Positions 24,401 through 35,758 of a DNA stretch of 64,000 nt are shown here, piece by piece; position 1 is the first letter of the stretch; every line of letters begins with the position of its first letter. Source of the stretch: Nomia melanderi (Eukaryota; Arthropoda; Insecta; Hymenoptera; Halictidae). The DNA lies in contig NC_135001.1 of NCBI RefSeq assembly GCF_051020985.1, positions 23,863,896 to 23,927,895 of the forward strand. The letters run 5' to 3'. The notes beneath the pieces were generated by a model. The model worked only from the letters and a program-made list of their open reading frames with translations, ran no database searches and was not told where the DNA came from. A program made the position numbers and the translations under genes.

Positions 24401-27400
24401 AAATATTTAGTAGATGCTCGCGCGTCCCGTGCCGCGACCGCGATTCGCGAGCTGAACCGATCGCGTATGGGTTAACCGATAAATTACGCTGTTCCAACGA
24501 TTTTACTTATTTCCCTTTGGACTTTTCATTCGATTTATTACGCGTCTTTCTCTTTCATTTCTCTTTCTTCGATTATTATTATTCCTACGTATATATTTAG
24601 ACGATCGCTGTCGAGTTATTTCGTTCGATACGTTGTCGGTATATCTCGTATGGTTACGAATTTAGTTTATTTCATTTACTTTTCGTTGTAGAGTGAAGAA
24701 ATCGTTGGCGCTAGAGTAAAGCTAGCGAAACGTTCAAGCGTTAATCGTTCAAGTATATTAATTCGAAAGACTGAAACCTCGTTAGAAGGTAGAACGAGCT
24801 TGTACGGGGACCAGTACAGGGTCCGATCAATTCCGTAGCTCTACCCTAGCTCTAGATTGATGAAGGCTAATCACGCACTCTTAGAAATTGGGTTTAGACT
24901 CTCGAGAGTAACGGTTGTTATTAGCATTCTGCAACGGGCGAGTTTCATGGAGCACGTCCAGTCGAACGGTTCTAACGAATGTCCAAAGTAGAATCCAAAG
25001 TAACGTCGCGTTCGATCCGATCCATAAATCGAACGAAATGTAATCTTATTCGAAGGAACCCAAAGTCCTTGTCGTTCGACTCGTAAAGATCGCATAATAC
25101 ACGAGACAAAACTGTCGCGAGAAACAAACAAGTCCGCCTGTACGGTTCGTTGACGACGAGAAGAAGGTTATTCGAAAGGTGTTTTCTTTGAATATCGATA
25201 TCTAAATGGAGAATAATCCGGCGCCCGTTGTCGAACCGCTATAAAACCGCGCGAGCAGTCCAAACGAAAAGTCCAACGTGGCTTACCGGTGACCCACGCG
25301 GTACGGAACGCGTCGACGGCTAGCGAGTAACATTAATTAAACACGAAAGAAAGAAAATGAAATGTTTCTTCTTTTCCTTTTTCATCCTTATTTTCCAGTA
25401 CGAAGGTGGAGTGTTAGAAATGTTTTTGACCGAAAGTCAAAAACACTACTACACTGCCATGAAAAAACTCGGCCGTAAAAAGCCGCAAAAGGTGATAAAG
25501 CGTCCGATGAATCAAATCCTCGCAATGTTTTACGACCTGTCGAACTCGCGCAGGTAAATCCACTTAAATAATCTATCTTACTCGTAAGAGACGCACATCT
25601 CACTGAACGGTAGCTTGTAATTACGGTAGCACACCTAGCACGAACGACAAAAAAAAAAAAAAAAAGAAAACAATACCGATTATCCGATCGAGAGAGAGCA
25701 AAAAACTAGACGAAAAGAAAAGACCCGTAAAAACCTCGCGGACCGATCTCAACCGATCGTCGGTCGGAAAGGCAAATCGCTGAAACGAATAACGATATTT
25801 CCAGATTCGAAATAGCAATTTTCATTTTGATATTCCTGAATATGCTGACAATGGGGATCGAGCATTACGATCAACCGCATCCGATTTTCTTCGTCCTAGA
25901 GGTGTCCAATGCGTTTTTCACGACCGTTTTCGGCTTAGAGGCAATCGTCAAGATCATAGGACTACGTTACCATTATTTCACGGTCCCGTGGAATCTGTTC
26001 GACTTCCTCCTAGTGCTGGCTTCGATCCTAGGGATATTAATGGAGGATATTATGGTAGACTTCCCAGTGTCCCCGACGCTCCTGCGAGTAGTGAGAGTGT
26101 TCAGAATCGGTAGAATCTTAAGGCTGATAAAGGCCGCGAAAGGCATTCGAAAACTGCTGTTCGCTCTGGTGGTCAGTCTTCCAGCGCTGTTCAACATCGG
26201 TGCCCTCTTAGCCCTGATCACGTTTATTTACGCCATCATCGGCATGTCGGTTTTCGGGCACGTCAGGAAGCAAGGTGCACTCGACGACATGGTAAGTAGT
26301 CGAATGCCAAACCGTTCGCTCTATTGTCCCTTCTCGCTCTATCCATCCGTTTCATCCTTTTCATCCTTTTCATCCTTCTCGTTCTTTTCACCACTTTCAT
26401 CCGTCAAACGAAACGTGACCACCAAATTAACCCTTTGCGCTCGGAACTCGCCCGTTTCAATGCCAGTTGACAGTGATGGTTTCAACGCGAATTTTCCGAG
26501 GCAAAAGGTTAACGCTAGAAACTGAGTCGCTCGGAAGCCGAATGCGGTCGAGTGTAGAGAAGAACAATTAAGGAAATTCATGTTTTGGCTTCCGGAATGA
26601 TTATAGGGCATCGAAACCAAAGAAAAAGAACACTGTTTATTCGCTTAATTCTGGGCGACTCGATTATCAAAGAAGCTGGTCGAGCAATACCCAAACTGAA
26701 ATGAAAGTGAACAGGAATCCGAAGAATCTTTAAGGAATGAAGAAAAGACGATCGAAGTAGTTGAAAAATTCGAAATATGCTCGAGCAGCTTTTCCTTCGA
26801 AATCGAACTTTGTCCGGTTCACTTTGAAAGTTCGGTGGATTTGAAAGTGAGAAGGCCCTGCTCCTCGAACACAATTCAAATCCTCTTTTCTGTTTGACTA
26901 GGTAAATTTTGAGACTTTTGGCAGAAGCATGCAATTACTGTTTCGATTAATGACATCCGCCGGTTGGAACGACGTGCTGGAGTCGCTGATGGTGCAACCA
27001 CCGGATTGCGACCCGACACCCACTAGCAGACAGTTGAACGGGAATTGCGGATATCCTCTCTTGGCAATAACTTATTTTACCTCATTTATCATAATCAGTT
27101 ACATGATCGTCATCAACATGTACATCGCCATTATTCTCGAGAACTTTAATCAGGCCCATCAAGAGGAGGAGATCGGCATCGTCGAGGACGATTTGGAGAT
27201 GTTCTACATCCGGTGGTCCAAGTAAGTATCGCCCCCCGTGTTTCGGCCTGCTCGTTTCACCCTCTCCCCCGTTCACCCTCTCCCCCTCTCCGGCTGTTCC
27301 CAACGGACACGGTGGTACGCGGCCTCTAATCGTGGGAAAATTCTCATTGATTTTTTAGGTACGACCCGCATGCGACGCAGTTCATAAATTTCTCGCAGTT

Positions 27401-29597
27401 GAGCGATTTTATAGCAAGCTTAGACCCGCCACTAGGAATATCGAAGCCCAACATGGTCGCGTTGGTCAGCTTCAATCTTCCTATCGCGAAGGGTAATAAG
27501 ATTCATTGTCTGGACATTCTACACGCACTTGTCAAGCACGTTCTCGGGCACGTCGAGGAGTCCGAGGACTTCCGGAAGTTACAGGAGCAAATGGACATTA
27601 AGTTCAAGAAGCAATTTCCTACTCGCAAAGAGCTTGAAATTGTTTCTTCGACACGGATGTGGAAGCGTCAGGACAAAGCGGCCAGACTGATTCAGCGCAC
27701 CATTAGAGAATTCATAGCGTAAGTGTATTTTCTATTGGAGGTTACACTTATTATTAGAGTAATTTATTACTTTTAGCACAACTGAAGAAAATAAACCACC
27801 GTCTGTCCGCAGAGCGAAAAAGGAACGCGAAAGAATGGCCCAGGAAGTGGATTCGCAAACGCAAACGTCTAGTCCCGGCGTTGGGAACGAGGGTAGGGGC
27901 GGGGGTGGATGGAGTGGCAAAGTATCGGCTTTTCTTCATGTACATAGAGGTAGCCGTGCCAGTAGCCGCAAGTCCTCGAGGGCCAGCGACGCCAGCGATT
28001 TCAGCGAGCTTGGTGCCGCCTCGGCATGGCTTTTTCCAAATTTGCCTTTGCTGTTGCTCTCCGGCGCCACCGGTACTCACGAGGACCTGCCTCCTCCCGC
28101 TCTGACCGTATCCCGTCCCTCACCGACCACGGAACAACAATCGTTTGCTGGTGGCCCCGTTGCTAGTCCTACCTCCTCTGATCTACACACCAGGTACGTC
28201 TTCGTTTCTCTTCCACGCCCATTCCCACCGGACCCACCGATACGCGTTCGTTCCGCCATTTCTCACTCTTCGGAACATGGAATCACCGAGATCGAGTAGA
28301 AATAAGACAACCACTGTAAATATGTACAGCGAATTTGTCGTTCCTTTGAACTGTTGTACAGTCGAACCTTGATCAGTCGAATCGCGAGGATTCGACATCT
28401 TGGAGTCGTACCGAGTTCTCGAGCAAAACCGGTGTAACACAGAGTTCTCCTGTTTCGAGTCGTAGAGGTTTTCACGGTGAAGCGGAAAGGTTCGACTGTA
28501 TTATAACCCATTCGAGACGAATTTCACAGCAACTTCGAGTGCGCGATGGAGCACCTAGCCAACGAGACCGCTAGATCACACGCTAGAAACATATGGTTCG
28601 ATCATCATGAATTTCCGTTATCGGTAGTGGAGAGACTACTTCGCGCCTCTTTCGTCGTGAGCCTCCGAGGCGTGACGACTAGGACGGCTAACACGGCTAA
28701 GAGAGCAGGCGGGCAAAGGGAATTGGTCCTATCGGGAAACGACAGCCCCGGGATTCGCCGTCGATTATATACGATATAATATATACATACCTCCGACTCG
28801 ATCGCGTCCTTTGCGCGACCCGACGACAAGTACACGCGTGCAGCCTCTGCTCCCTCAGCCGTCAGGCCGAGGCTCGCGACGAAAGAGGCGTGCCACCGTA
28901 GCGTAACCATGTAGTTTAGTAGTGGCAGTTGAAAGTTTAGAAAAACTCAAGCTTCTATTGGTTTCAAGCCAAGACCCCAAAAAGAGTAACCCGCAGTCAA
29001 GATCCTCGGCATTACAAAAGACGAACAGTGTTGGTAAAAGTGACGATTCGAAAGAAACCCTGAGGGAACCCTGGTCTCGAATGGGTTAACGGAGGAAGTC
29101 AAGTAATTCGTTGTCCTTTCAACGTCGAAAAGCGAGAGAGATGGTTCGCCGTTGATCCAACGAAGGGAGGACGCGTACTTATCGAGTGATATATAATTAG
29201 TAGATCGATCGCGGGACCGACTCTCGGCCGACAGGACGCCGTCGAAAGTTATCCCGACGAGGAAGTACCAAGTCTTCCTACGAAGCGCAGATCGCTCCCG
29301 CCGAGTGCCACGACGCTCTCCCTAAACACCTTGCATCGTGACATCAAGGAAGCATTTAGCAGACGTTGCGGTAGCCTTCGAAAGAAACATCAACCAGCTC
29401 CCGAACCAGCTCCGCTGCCAATCGAATCTACCGACGTAAGCATACTCGTTACGGAACCCAGTCCAGAGAATTCAGCGCCGCCTACGAGGCCAGCACTCCT
29501 TAGACGACAATCCGCCGCCACGGTCGTTCATGTCCTCGTGCACAGGGAGAGCGAGGAATACCGAGACACCCAGCCCGACGACACCGTCACCAGTTGA
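5589..29597 (+). CDS. NaCP60E: Nav2/DSC1-type voltage-gated cation channel alpha subunit (5' end missing)
   Basis: Four-repeat membrane channel of insect neurons; the DSC1 family is known to conduct Ca2+ and Na+ and is distinct from para. Twenty phase-compatible exons were assembled by eye: 5589-5797, 8718-8938, 10941-11121, 12734-12811, 12903-13044, 14685-14819, 15497-15726, 15804-16363, 16450-16538, 16935-18376, 19009-19324, 22770-22886, 23105-23263, 24064-24360, 25399-25553, 25805-26291, 26902-27221, 27359-27718, 27813-28193 and 29201-29597, about 2091 residues. Repeat I starts with NQYFDYMVMATI; repeat II follows DDLPDRNC. S4 segments are visible, for example RVVRVFRIGRILRLIK in repeat IV. 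The pore residues are D (13018), E (17484), E (24178) and A (26959), which excludes a para-type DEKA filter. The III-IV linker has MFLTESQKHYY in place of para MFMT. An IQ-like helix (AARLIQRTIREF) precedes a long Ser-rich tail ending in VVHVLVHRESEE. The N-terminal exons are missing. The last acceptor (29201 or 29249) and the 15727-15803 intron are the least certain joins. Confidence 0.93.
6460..6488. repeat. (CA)n microsatellite
   Basis: About 14 perfect CA dinucleotides directly follow an A-rich run, in the first long intron of the channel gene. Confidence 0.95.
7076..7302. mobile_element. TTAA-bounded miniature element, family A (decayed copy)
   Basis: It starts TTAACCCCTTGGCGTACTAT. Its interior contains TTTTGATCCGTGAGTAACGA and AAATTAGTCTAGAAATC. 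These match, on the opposite strand, the element at 14324-14475, so the two are copies of one family in reverse orientation. The left end is well kept; the right end is eroded but stops at another TTAA. It is non-coding and lies in a channel intron. Confidence 0.7.
9201..9259. repeat. Dispersed repeat, copy 1 of 2 (about 58 bp)
   Basis: The sequence from TTGAACGCCGCGCGATTTCA to GGGAAAAATATAATATTAA is almost identical to 13100-13158. Each copy lies downstream of a repeat-I exon of the channel gene. It is non-coding and of unknown origin. Confidence 0.8.
9641..9888. mobile_element. TTAA-bounded miniature inverted-repeat element, family B (intact ends)
   Basis: The left end reads TTAACACGTTCCGTGCCG. 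The reverse complement of the right end reads TTAACGCGTTCCGTGCCG, an 18-bp inverted end with one mismatch. A second internal inverted pair (GGCGTATACGACCC against GGCGTATACGAGCC) strengthens the symmetry. The element is 248 bp and has no coding capacity. TTAA boundaries are the hallmark of piggyBac-type transposition, so a non-autonomous piggyBac-like element is inferred; no transposase is in the window. Confidence 0.75.
10428..10594. mobile_element. Short inverted-end element, family C
   Basis: The left end contains CTTTGCACTCGGGAGG. The right end is CTTCCGAGTGCAAAGGGTTAA, whose complement gives TTAACCCTTTGCACTCGGAA. The inverted ends pair over about 14 bases. The left TTAA is not preserved. 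It is non-coding and intronic. Confidence 0.6.
13100..13158. repeat. Dispersed repeat, copy 2 of 2 (about 58 bp)
   Basis: Near-identical partner of 9201-9259. It begins just after GGTTAACGCG and runs into TTAACCCCTTCGCC, so it touches TTAA-type element ends on both sides and may be part of a larger decayed element. Confidence 0.75.
14324..14475. mobile_element. TTAA-bounded miniature inverted-repeat element, family A
   Basis: The ends are GTAACCCCTTGCCGTAC and GTACGGCAAGGGGTTAA, a 16-bp exact inverted repeat with one changed base in the left TTAA. The 152-bp body has no coding potential and matches the inverted copy at 7076-7302. It lies in the intron about 200 bp before the exon that starts at 14685. 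Confidence 0.8.
16795..16893. repeat. A-rich simple sequence in a channel intron
   Basis: AAAAGC and AAAAAG units run for about 100 bp inside the intron 16539-16934. They create a Lys/Ser-rich open frame that is not part of the spliced channel. Confidence 0.85.
22307..22442. mobile_element. Possible pogo-like short element (decayed)
   Basis: The left end AGTAGAACCTCGATTATCCA resembles the CAG-plus-CTCGATTATCC type ends known from pogo/Tigger elements. A weaker opposite-strand match, GATTCGGATAATCGACAG, occurs near 22421-22440. The interior also repeats TTGATTCGGGTAATCG. There is no coding capacity. The call rests on end similarity recalled from the family and is tentative. Confidence 0.35.
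22918..23034. repeat. AT-rich TATACATA simple repeat
   Basis: ATATACAT and TATATA units fill most of the short intron between the exons ending at 22886 and starting at 23105. Confidence 0.85.
26427..26512. mobile_element. Very short TTAA-bounded inverted element, family C-like
   Basis: The left end is TTAACCCTTTGCGCTCGGAA. The reverse complement of the right end is TTAACCTTTTGCCTCGGAA. The ends are close to those at 10428-10594. At 86 bp it is little more than two inverted ends and would be a deleted derivative. It sits in the intron between the repeat-IV exons. Confidence 0.6.
28357..28500. mobile_element. TA-flanked miniature element with 12-bp perfect inverted ends
   Basis: CAGTCGAACCTT (28359-28370) pairs exactly with AAGGTTCGACTG (28487-28498), and both ends are flanked by TA. 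Length is 144 bp including the TAs. A TA target duplication is typical of Tc1/mariner/pogo transposition, so a non-autonomous member is inferred. It lies in the last recognised intron of the channel gene, close to the exon ending at 28193. Confidence 0.8.
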
Positions 29598-31738
29598 TCT
29601 TAAATCGTTACCGCTCGACATCCTTCCGAAATCATTTCTAACGAGAGGCTGGCCTGAGACCGATAGTTTTTTTTTATCACCCCGCGGGGAACACCGAAAG
29701 CTTTTCCGGTTACTTCTCTCCTCTCCCCTTTTCTTTGCCAACGTCGTTCTCGCGCTGTCGATTTCGCCCTCTGCTAAACTCCGGAGAACAAGAATATATC
29801 CGAACCGGTCAACGAATTTAATACAACTCTTCGCTCGAACAGCTTCGTCGGCAAACCGCAGATGTTCGGCGAACGTCGCGAGTCGACCGGTACATCGCCG
29901 ATCTTAACGCGGTTTTTACGTAAATCGTCGCTTTGAAATATCTTTTCATATCTTTTCATATCTTTGCATACCTTTTGATTTTCGCTTTCTTTTTAGTGGC
30001 GAGACTCTGCGGCGTTCAACCGTGAATACCGTTCTTAGATACTGTTTTCTATAATTCTTTATAATTCAACGTGCTATGCGATAATTCTAATGAAATGGTA
30101 GCCTCGCACTTTCTCCATTGCTGTTTCCAGCTACAATCGTTACGCCGATCAAACGCGGTCAATTCGTTCTTTTGAACTTCGGATTACACTTTCTCTTAGC
30201 GCATATGCTTATTTTATGATATTTTGTTCCTTTTCGTGTACGGTAAACGCATAAAGGACTTTAACAAACTGTTCTTTCCATCCGAGGTTCGGATATTTTT
30301 AGCGGGTCACGCGAATCGTCACCACTCGAGGATTCTGTTCATCAGGATATTTGATTCATCGAGAAAATTCAGTCGTTCTCTGGAATTCTTGTTTAATTTC
30401 TCACAGGAACACGGTATTTTTACGCGAGTTTCGAGTTTCTCTACGGTGATTTGCAAAATTTAATATCAGACAGACGTGTTTTCTGTGAATCCCTTTGCGG
30501 CGATCAAGTTGGCTGACATGTAATCGTTATGAAACTGACAAGAAACGACGTTTCTCGAATGATTCTCAAGTGAACGAAAAGAAATCGGAGAATCAAAATG
30601 AAGCGTAATTGTAAAATCGCTTGAATGTGCTGTATCTGTTCAGAAACCAGAGTTTTCAAATTTCTTTTACATTAGCTTCACTTGTTACATTACTAACGTT
30701 GCAATGAATAATTAATGGGATTCGTGTTTAGATAAATGTAGAATTACAAACACGTGTAAAGTTTCTCTCGTTGCAGATGTGAATAATATTACAATTTCTT
30801 AATACGCAGTAGACATTTAATTGCGGTATACTTATAGATAATCCATAAAATTAATTTTTCCTGTGTAAACTGAGAAATGTCGAAAAATGAGGATATTCTT
30901 TTTCAAAACACTTTCAAATTATTAAGCACCTGTTCGAAATTACGTCAACATCAAACGGGCAAAGAGAAATACAAAATTCTAAAACGTTCGCATTTACTTC
31001 TGAAAGGTAATAATGATAAACGTAGAATTATGAATTAAATAAACTGGGCCTATCATTAATTGATCAAGTATTAGAACGTATTCAGAAAAGACATTTTGTT
31101 TCTTTACCATTTTTCAGATAACTGTTTTACAATAGAAGAAATTAGCATATAAAAAGATTGCTTTTATGCTATGCTTTAGGTCAAAATTAACTTTTGCATT
31201 TGATACAGTTGCTTATTTGTGTACGGTATTCTTAATGCATAAATTTACACGATCAATGTGAAGATCCCATTACAACAAATGAAAAAATTCATCGCATGAA
31301 ATAAATTACATTACCAAATAATTCTGATTATCATTTACACTTGATTTAACTTGTTATCGATACGACAGAAGAGGCTTAAAAGCAAGTTCAATATGAAATA
31401 CTCTAAAATAGTATGATTACATTGATTTTATAATTTCTAGCAAACTCTTTGTGTAATTTTAATTTTCTTTACTTTAATTCCTTATCAAGAAAAATATTGT
31501 GAATTGCTTCCATTTTAAATTTCTAATCGAGTAGGAGAAACACAGAGTCCAATTCGCAATTACATGACACAGAAATGCATTATTCGTTAAGGCCATCTTG
31601 TGTCTCATTTAAAATAAAAAATGGAATACGGCAGAAAATATTGTACAAGTACACATTTCACTCACAGATACGTAACTATGAACAAATACGAATTAGAAAT
31701 GTAACATGACTGGAGTAATACGCGACTAAAATGAAATA

Positions 31739-31870
31739 ATGATTACAAAAGGAAAAGGAGAGGGAAAAAGAACTGGAAAGGCAGGAAGACGGCAAGAGTG
31801 GGAGGGAGGGAGGAAGGGAGAGAAAGAGAGAAAGAATGTAATAGGTAAAGAAGGAAAGAGAAAGAGTTAC
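31739..31870. repeat. Purine-rich GGA/GAAA tract
   Basis: Imperfect GGAAAAG, GGGAGGGA and GAAAGAGA units run for about 130 bp with almost no pyrimidines on the plus strand. Confidence 0.75.
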
Positions 31871-32787
31871 ATGGAAAAAGGAACAACGAATTTTGTAGTA
31901 ATTAGTTGGATTTTTATGGTAACCTTATTGGTCCAATACCTCTCTATGAATTGTGTTGTTGCCAGAGTTGATAGTCCATGAAAATTGTTGCATCGATCAT
32001 AGTTTAATTTATGCGAGCAATATTATTGTCCTCGTTCAATATGTACATACAAAGAATGCATAATACCATTTCTGTGAATGAATTAAATTTATATGGGATT
32101 ATAAACCCTATCAACAACATGACGCATCGAGGGCATTGTTCATTTCTGCTAGCAGTGCTGTCCATGAGTGAAAGCTGTTCCGACATTACAATCCTCTCTT
32201 CTATGCTGTGAAATGTGCTTTGTTACAAAGCGCGACCCATAACACAGCATTATCAATAATAATGGTGTTGATTGTACATAATAACGAACAAGGAAAGAAA
32301 GGGAAAAAACAAAGAAAATAAGAGAAGATTCAGAGCTTATCATGGCCAACACTGTATTACGATATTTAAATCCCAGAAATAAGAACACAAAACTTATTCG
32401 GTTAGACTACAATAGATTTTCACCTTACCTCTCTCCATTTTCCTTTTCACAAATACGCGTTGCCATTAACACGCCACGACCTCTCGTCGACCTATAGTGC
32501 CTATTATTAGAAAACGATTGCGAATTAATATACGTATACAAATAAAAAAAAAAAAAGAATATAAACATGTTTACTAGATTTTCACGTTATAAATATTCGT
32601 ATGAGACAATGGTACGAGTTAAATTTACATAAATTTCTCGTTAGAACGTACTACGTAGTACGTTACTTTTAGAGTTTAGCATTTAAAGCTTAATGCTTGG
32701 TATATCTGTTTTTTCGCGCGTTAACTTCAAGAAGACATAGCATCGAGAAGCACGAGGATGAAACCCGATTAAAAAAGGAACCGAAAG

Positions 32788-32822
32788 ATAAAGAACGAAA
32801 GAACGAAAGAACGAAAGAACGA

Positions 32823-32858
<36 letters not shown>

Positions 32859-32935
32859 AAAAAATGAAGAAATAAATAAAGAAAGAAATAAATAAATAGA
32901 TAAATAAATAAAAAGAAAAATAAATAAATAAACTT
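32788..32935. repeat. AAGA/AACGAAAG and AAATA tetranucleotide microsatellite
   Basis: Four GAACGAAA units are followed by about ten AAGA units and then AAATA/AAATAAAT variants. The composite structure points to repeated slippage with point changes. Confidence 0.9.
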
Positions 32936-33934
32936 GAATATATTTCGAAGTCGATCCAATTCTGAAAGATGATCTTTGCAAGGCACGCATCGTAAAGCTA
33001 TGTATCATGTCAATTAAAGACATATAGATTGGTACTTTATTCGTAATTGGCGTGTATACACGCGATACGTCTAGATATTACGTACTTATAACTATACCAA
33101 AACACAAGAGACTGGACACACGCGATTTTGCTATCCGAAATTTAAGGACAGCGAAATTCCAAAAATTGTACAATCACGCTCGGACACCCGATTGGGAATC
33201 CGAAATTGTTTAGATTATAATTTTTCAGATAGCGCATTTTTCTGCGTGTCTGTGTGCTTGCGTGCGTGCGTGTGAATAGAAAATTGATAAAGTAACACCT
33301 GCTCAAACCTATTCATATTAAAACTCACCGTCAGAATACACTTTAATGGATAAACCTTCGCAATTTATAGCTTTTTCTTTTGACACTGGCACGTACCGAT
33401 TGATTACCTAAATTCACTTTCGTTTCAGTCAGCTTTTCATTCCATATACTTCTCGCGAACACAAGAAAATCAAAGTGACAATACTAAACCCATGCAACAC
33501 ACGACGAACACACATACGTGTATCATTATCACACAAGAGAAACAAATGTCCTACCGTTACCGGGTGAAAAGAAAAAAGCGTTAAAGGACAGAAGGTTTAT
33601 TGAGAAAGAGTATTGAAACGATAGATGCCCATTAGTACAGGGTCAACGACAATCGAAAACTCAAAAATAGCTTTTTTCTCTTCTTCCGCATTTTCTTTTA
33701 AATTTATCTTTAAACAAAACTTATTAACACTATGTCGAACTATTCGGTATAAATTATTCTTAATTGTCAGCATTATATTATTAATAATTAATAATAATTT
33801 ATTACAATATTAAAATTGTAACCCTGTTAGAAATTTATTGTAGATGAGAAAGTATAAATTTTATATTCCAACATCTGACAATGTGAAATTAGCGAGAAAA
33901 AGAAACTATGGGAAAAAATTACCAGAAGGAAGAA

Positions 33935-34125
<191 letters not shown>

Positions 34126-34858
34126 AAATAGATAAACAGACAGAGCAGAAAATATTATATTAGCATTGTAATGATTCATAAAATATGGAAAAAAAATTGA
34201 AAAAAGCAGAGAAACGTTCCTTTAACTTCAACTTGTAAATAGTTTAACAATCCTTGTTAGTCTGCAAGATTGATTGTTTCATCACATGTATTTATGAACA
34301 GAAAGTCGGGCATTGTTCTTCCATGTATGTATGTATTAATTCTGTTTAATCATATTTTTCAGTAGATTACTATTACATTGCAACATTTGTTGTATGAATT
34401 AATTGACAGTACTTTGTGCACATACTTGTTCCCCACCTACCCCTTAATCAATGTTTTTACATCTAAAATGTTCTTATTCTCTAATCTTTAAATCCACATT
34501 TAGTCCAATGTATTTTCTAAATAGCAACAATGCTCGATATAGTCTATAAGCTGATATGAGCAATCATTGAATTTTAAAATACACAATCTAATCAAATCTG
34601 ATGTTATAATAAAAATGCTAATAATAATAAACGAAAGATGAATAATAAGAATGTTAACCCATGTAAGAATGACATTATATAAATATTCCTAAAAAATAAA
34701 TTCTGGAGTTTATCGATAAAATTAATTCCAACATGTTAATGTTATGTTCCTTTCGAAGGAATTTTTTCAAATTTCTGAATTTTCTTTTCTAATGTATTTT
34801 TATAAACATTTATTTACGTATGTGGAACTGTACATGCGAAAACAACTATGTATACATG

Positions 34859-34860
<2 letters not shown>

Positions 34861-34891
<31 letters not shown>
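34861..34891. repeat. (AT)n microsatellite
   Basis: About 15 AT dinucleotides in an AT-rich background, shortly downstream of the NDUFS4 stop codon. Confidence 0.9.
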
Positions 34892-34894
<3 letters not shown>

Positions 34895-34967
34895 GTATTA
34901 TTGTATGATACATGTTAAATATTATATATAGAACTATACTTATTCTCATCTATTGACTTTTAACACT

Positions 34968-35758
34968 TCACTTAGTTGAAACTCTAGTACGCTTGTTCCA
35001 TGAAAAATTGGTACCGTAAGAGCGTGGTTTAGGATTACTAATATTCGGTTTTTGAATATAATAATCCCATCCCATTTTTTCACAGTGTGCAACGGCTTCT
35101 TGCTCTGACGAAAACTGTACCTTGACATTAGACATAGGATCACCTCTAAGTATAAAAACATGATATTAGTAGAGTAACAAAACTTAAAGGATATATATCC
35201 ATCGTTACACTCACGTCGAAACCCATCCCATCAGGGGATTTTCCCAACGTTCGCGTGTATCAAAATCAATTTGCCAAAAATGTATATTATTTGTTCCTGA
35301 CTGCATGGCATTTTTTGCAGGGCAATAGATGCGAACTTTACGAGTCTTTATGTGTTCTTCCGGGACACCAGATGCCAATCCAACATCTTCGTTCATTGAT
35401 ATAGTAATTTCACTTTTTTCTATGTTTTCGTCGATAATTTTTCCTATATCATCAATACTTTTGGACACTGGTTTATTCGGTATGGAAAGTGCCTTGTCTA
35501 TTTTAGACGTATCCGCAAAATATCTTTTGGGTAATCTACAAATCAAATCTGTCTTTCTGTACAATATTCTTAGCACTTTTGTAACTATAAGATACGGTCA
35601 ACTGTGTAAAATTAAAAAGTCATAATCCATACTTGAAAATTAGTTTTATAAAAACAAAAATAAGTCGAATAAGAAACACGAATTCAAGTAATCACTTACG
35701 CGTAACATTTTGCGATATCACCACTTGTACGTAGGAACGATATTGCACGAAGTGCCAT
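34968..35758 (-). CDS. NDUFS4: NADH dehydrogenase (ubiquinone) iron-sulfur protein 4, complex I 18-kDa subunit
   Basis: Accessory subunit of mitochondrial complex I, known to stabilise the N module in the matrix arm. Read on the minus strand: exon 1 35758-35700 (MALRAISFLRTSG, a basic presequence-like start with a perfect GTAAGT donor), exon 2 ending at 35215, and exon 3 35145-34968. Family signatures are VRIYCPAKNAMQSGTNN, WENPLMGWVSTGDP, and the C-terminal NFSWNKRTRVSTK that carries the known RVS phosphorylation site. The exon 2 acceptor is ambiguous; a start at 35556 keeps the frame and gives about 192 residues, a little longer than the usual 175, while other AG sites upstream run into stops or need a poorer donor. 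The gene is head-to-head with the exosome gene, about 1 kb apart. Confidence 0.9.

Noticed and set aside
28546..28779. Candidate extra C-terminal channel exon
   Set aside because: No good acceptor and no similarity to the channel tail; the exon after it already joins in phase with 28193.
32690..33023. Phe/Leu-rich minus-strand frames that look like membrane proteins
   Set aside because: Produced by the AAGA/AAATA microsatellite; no start context or homology.
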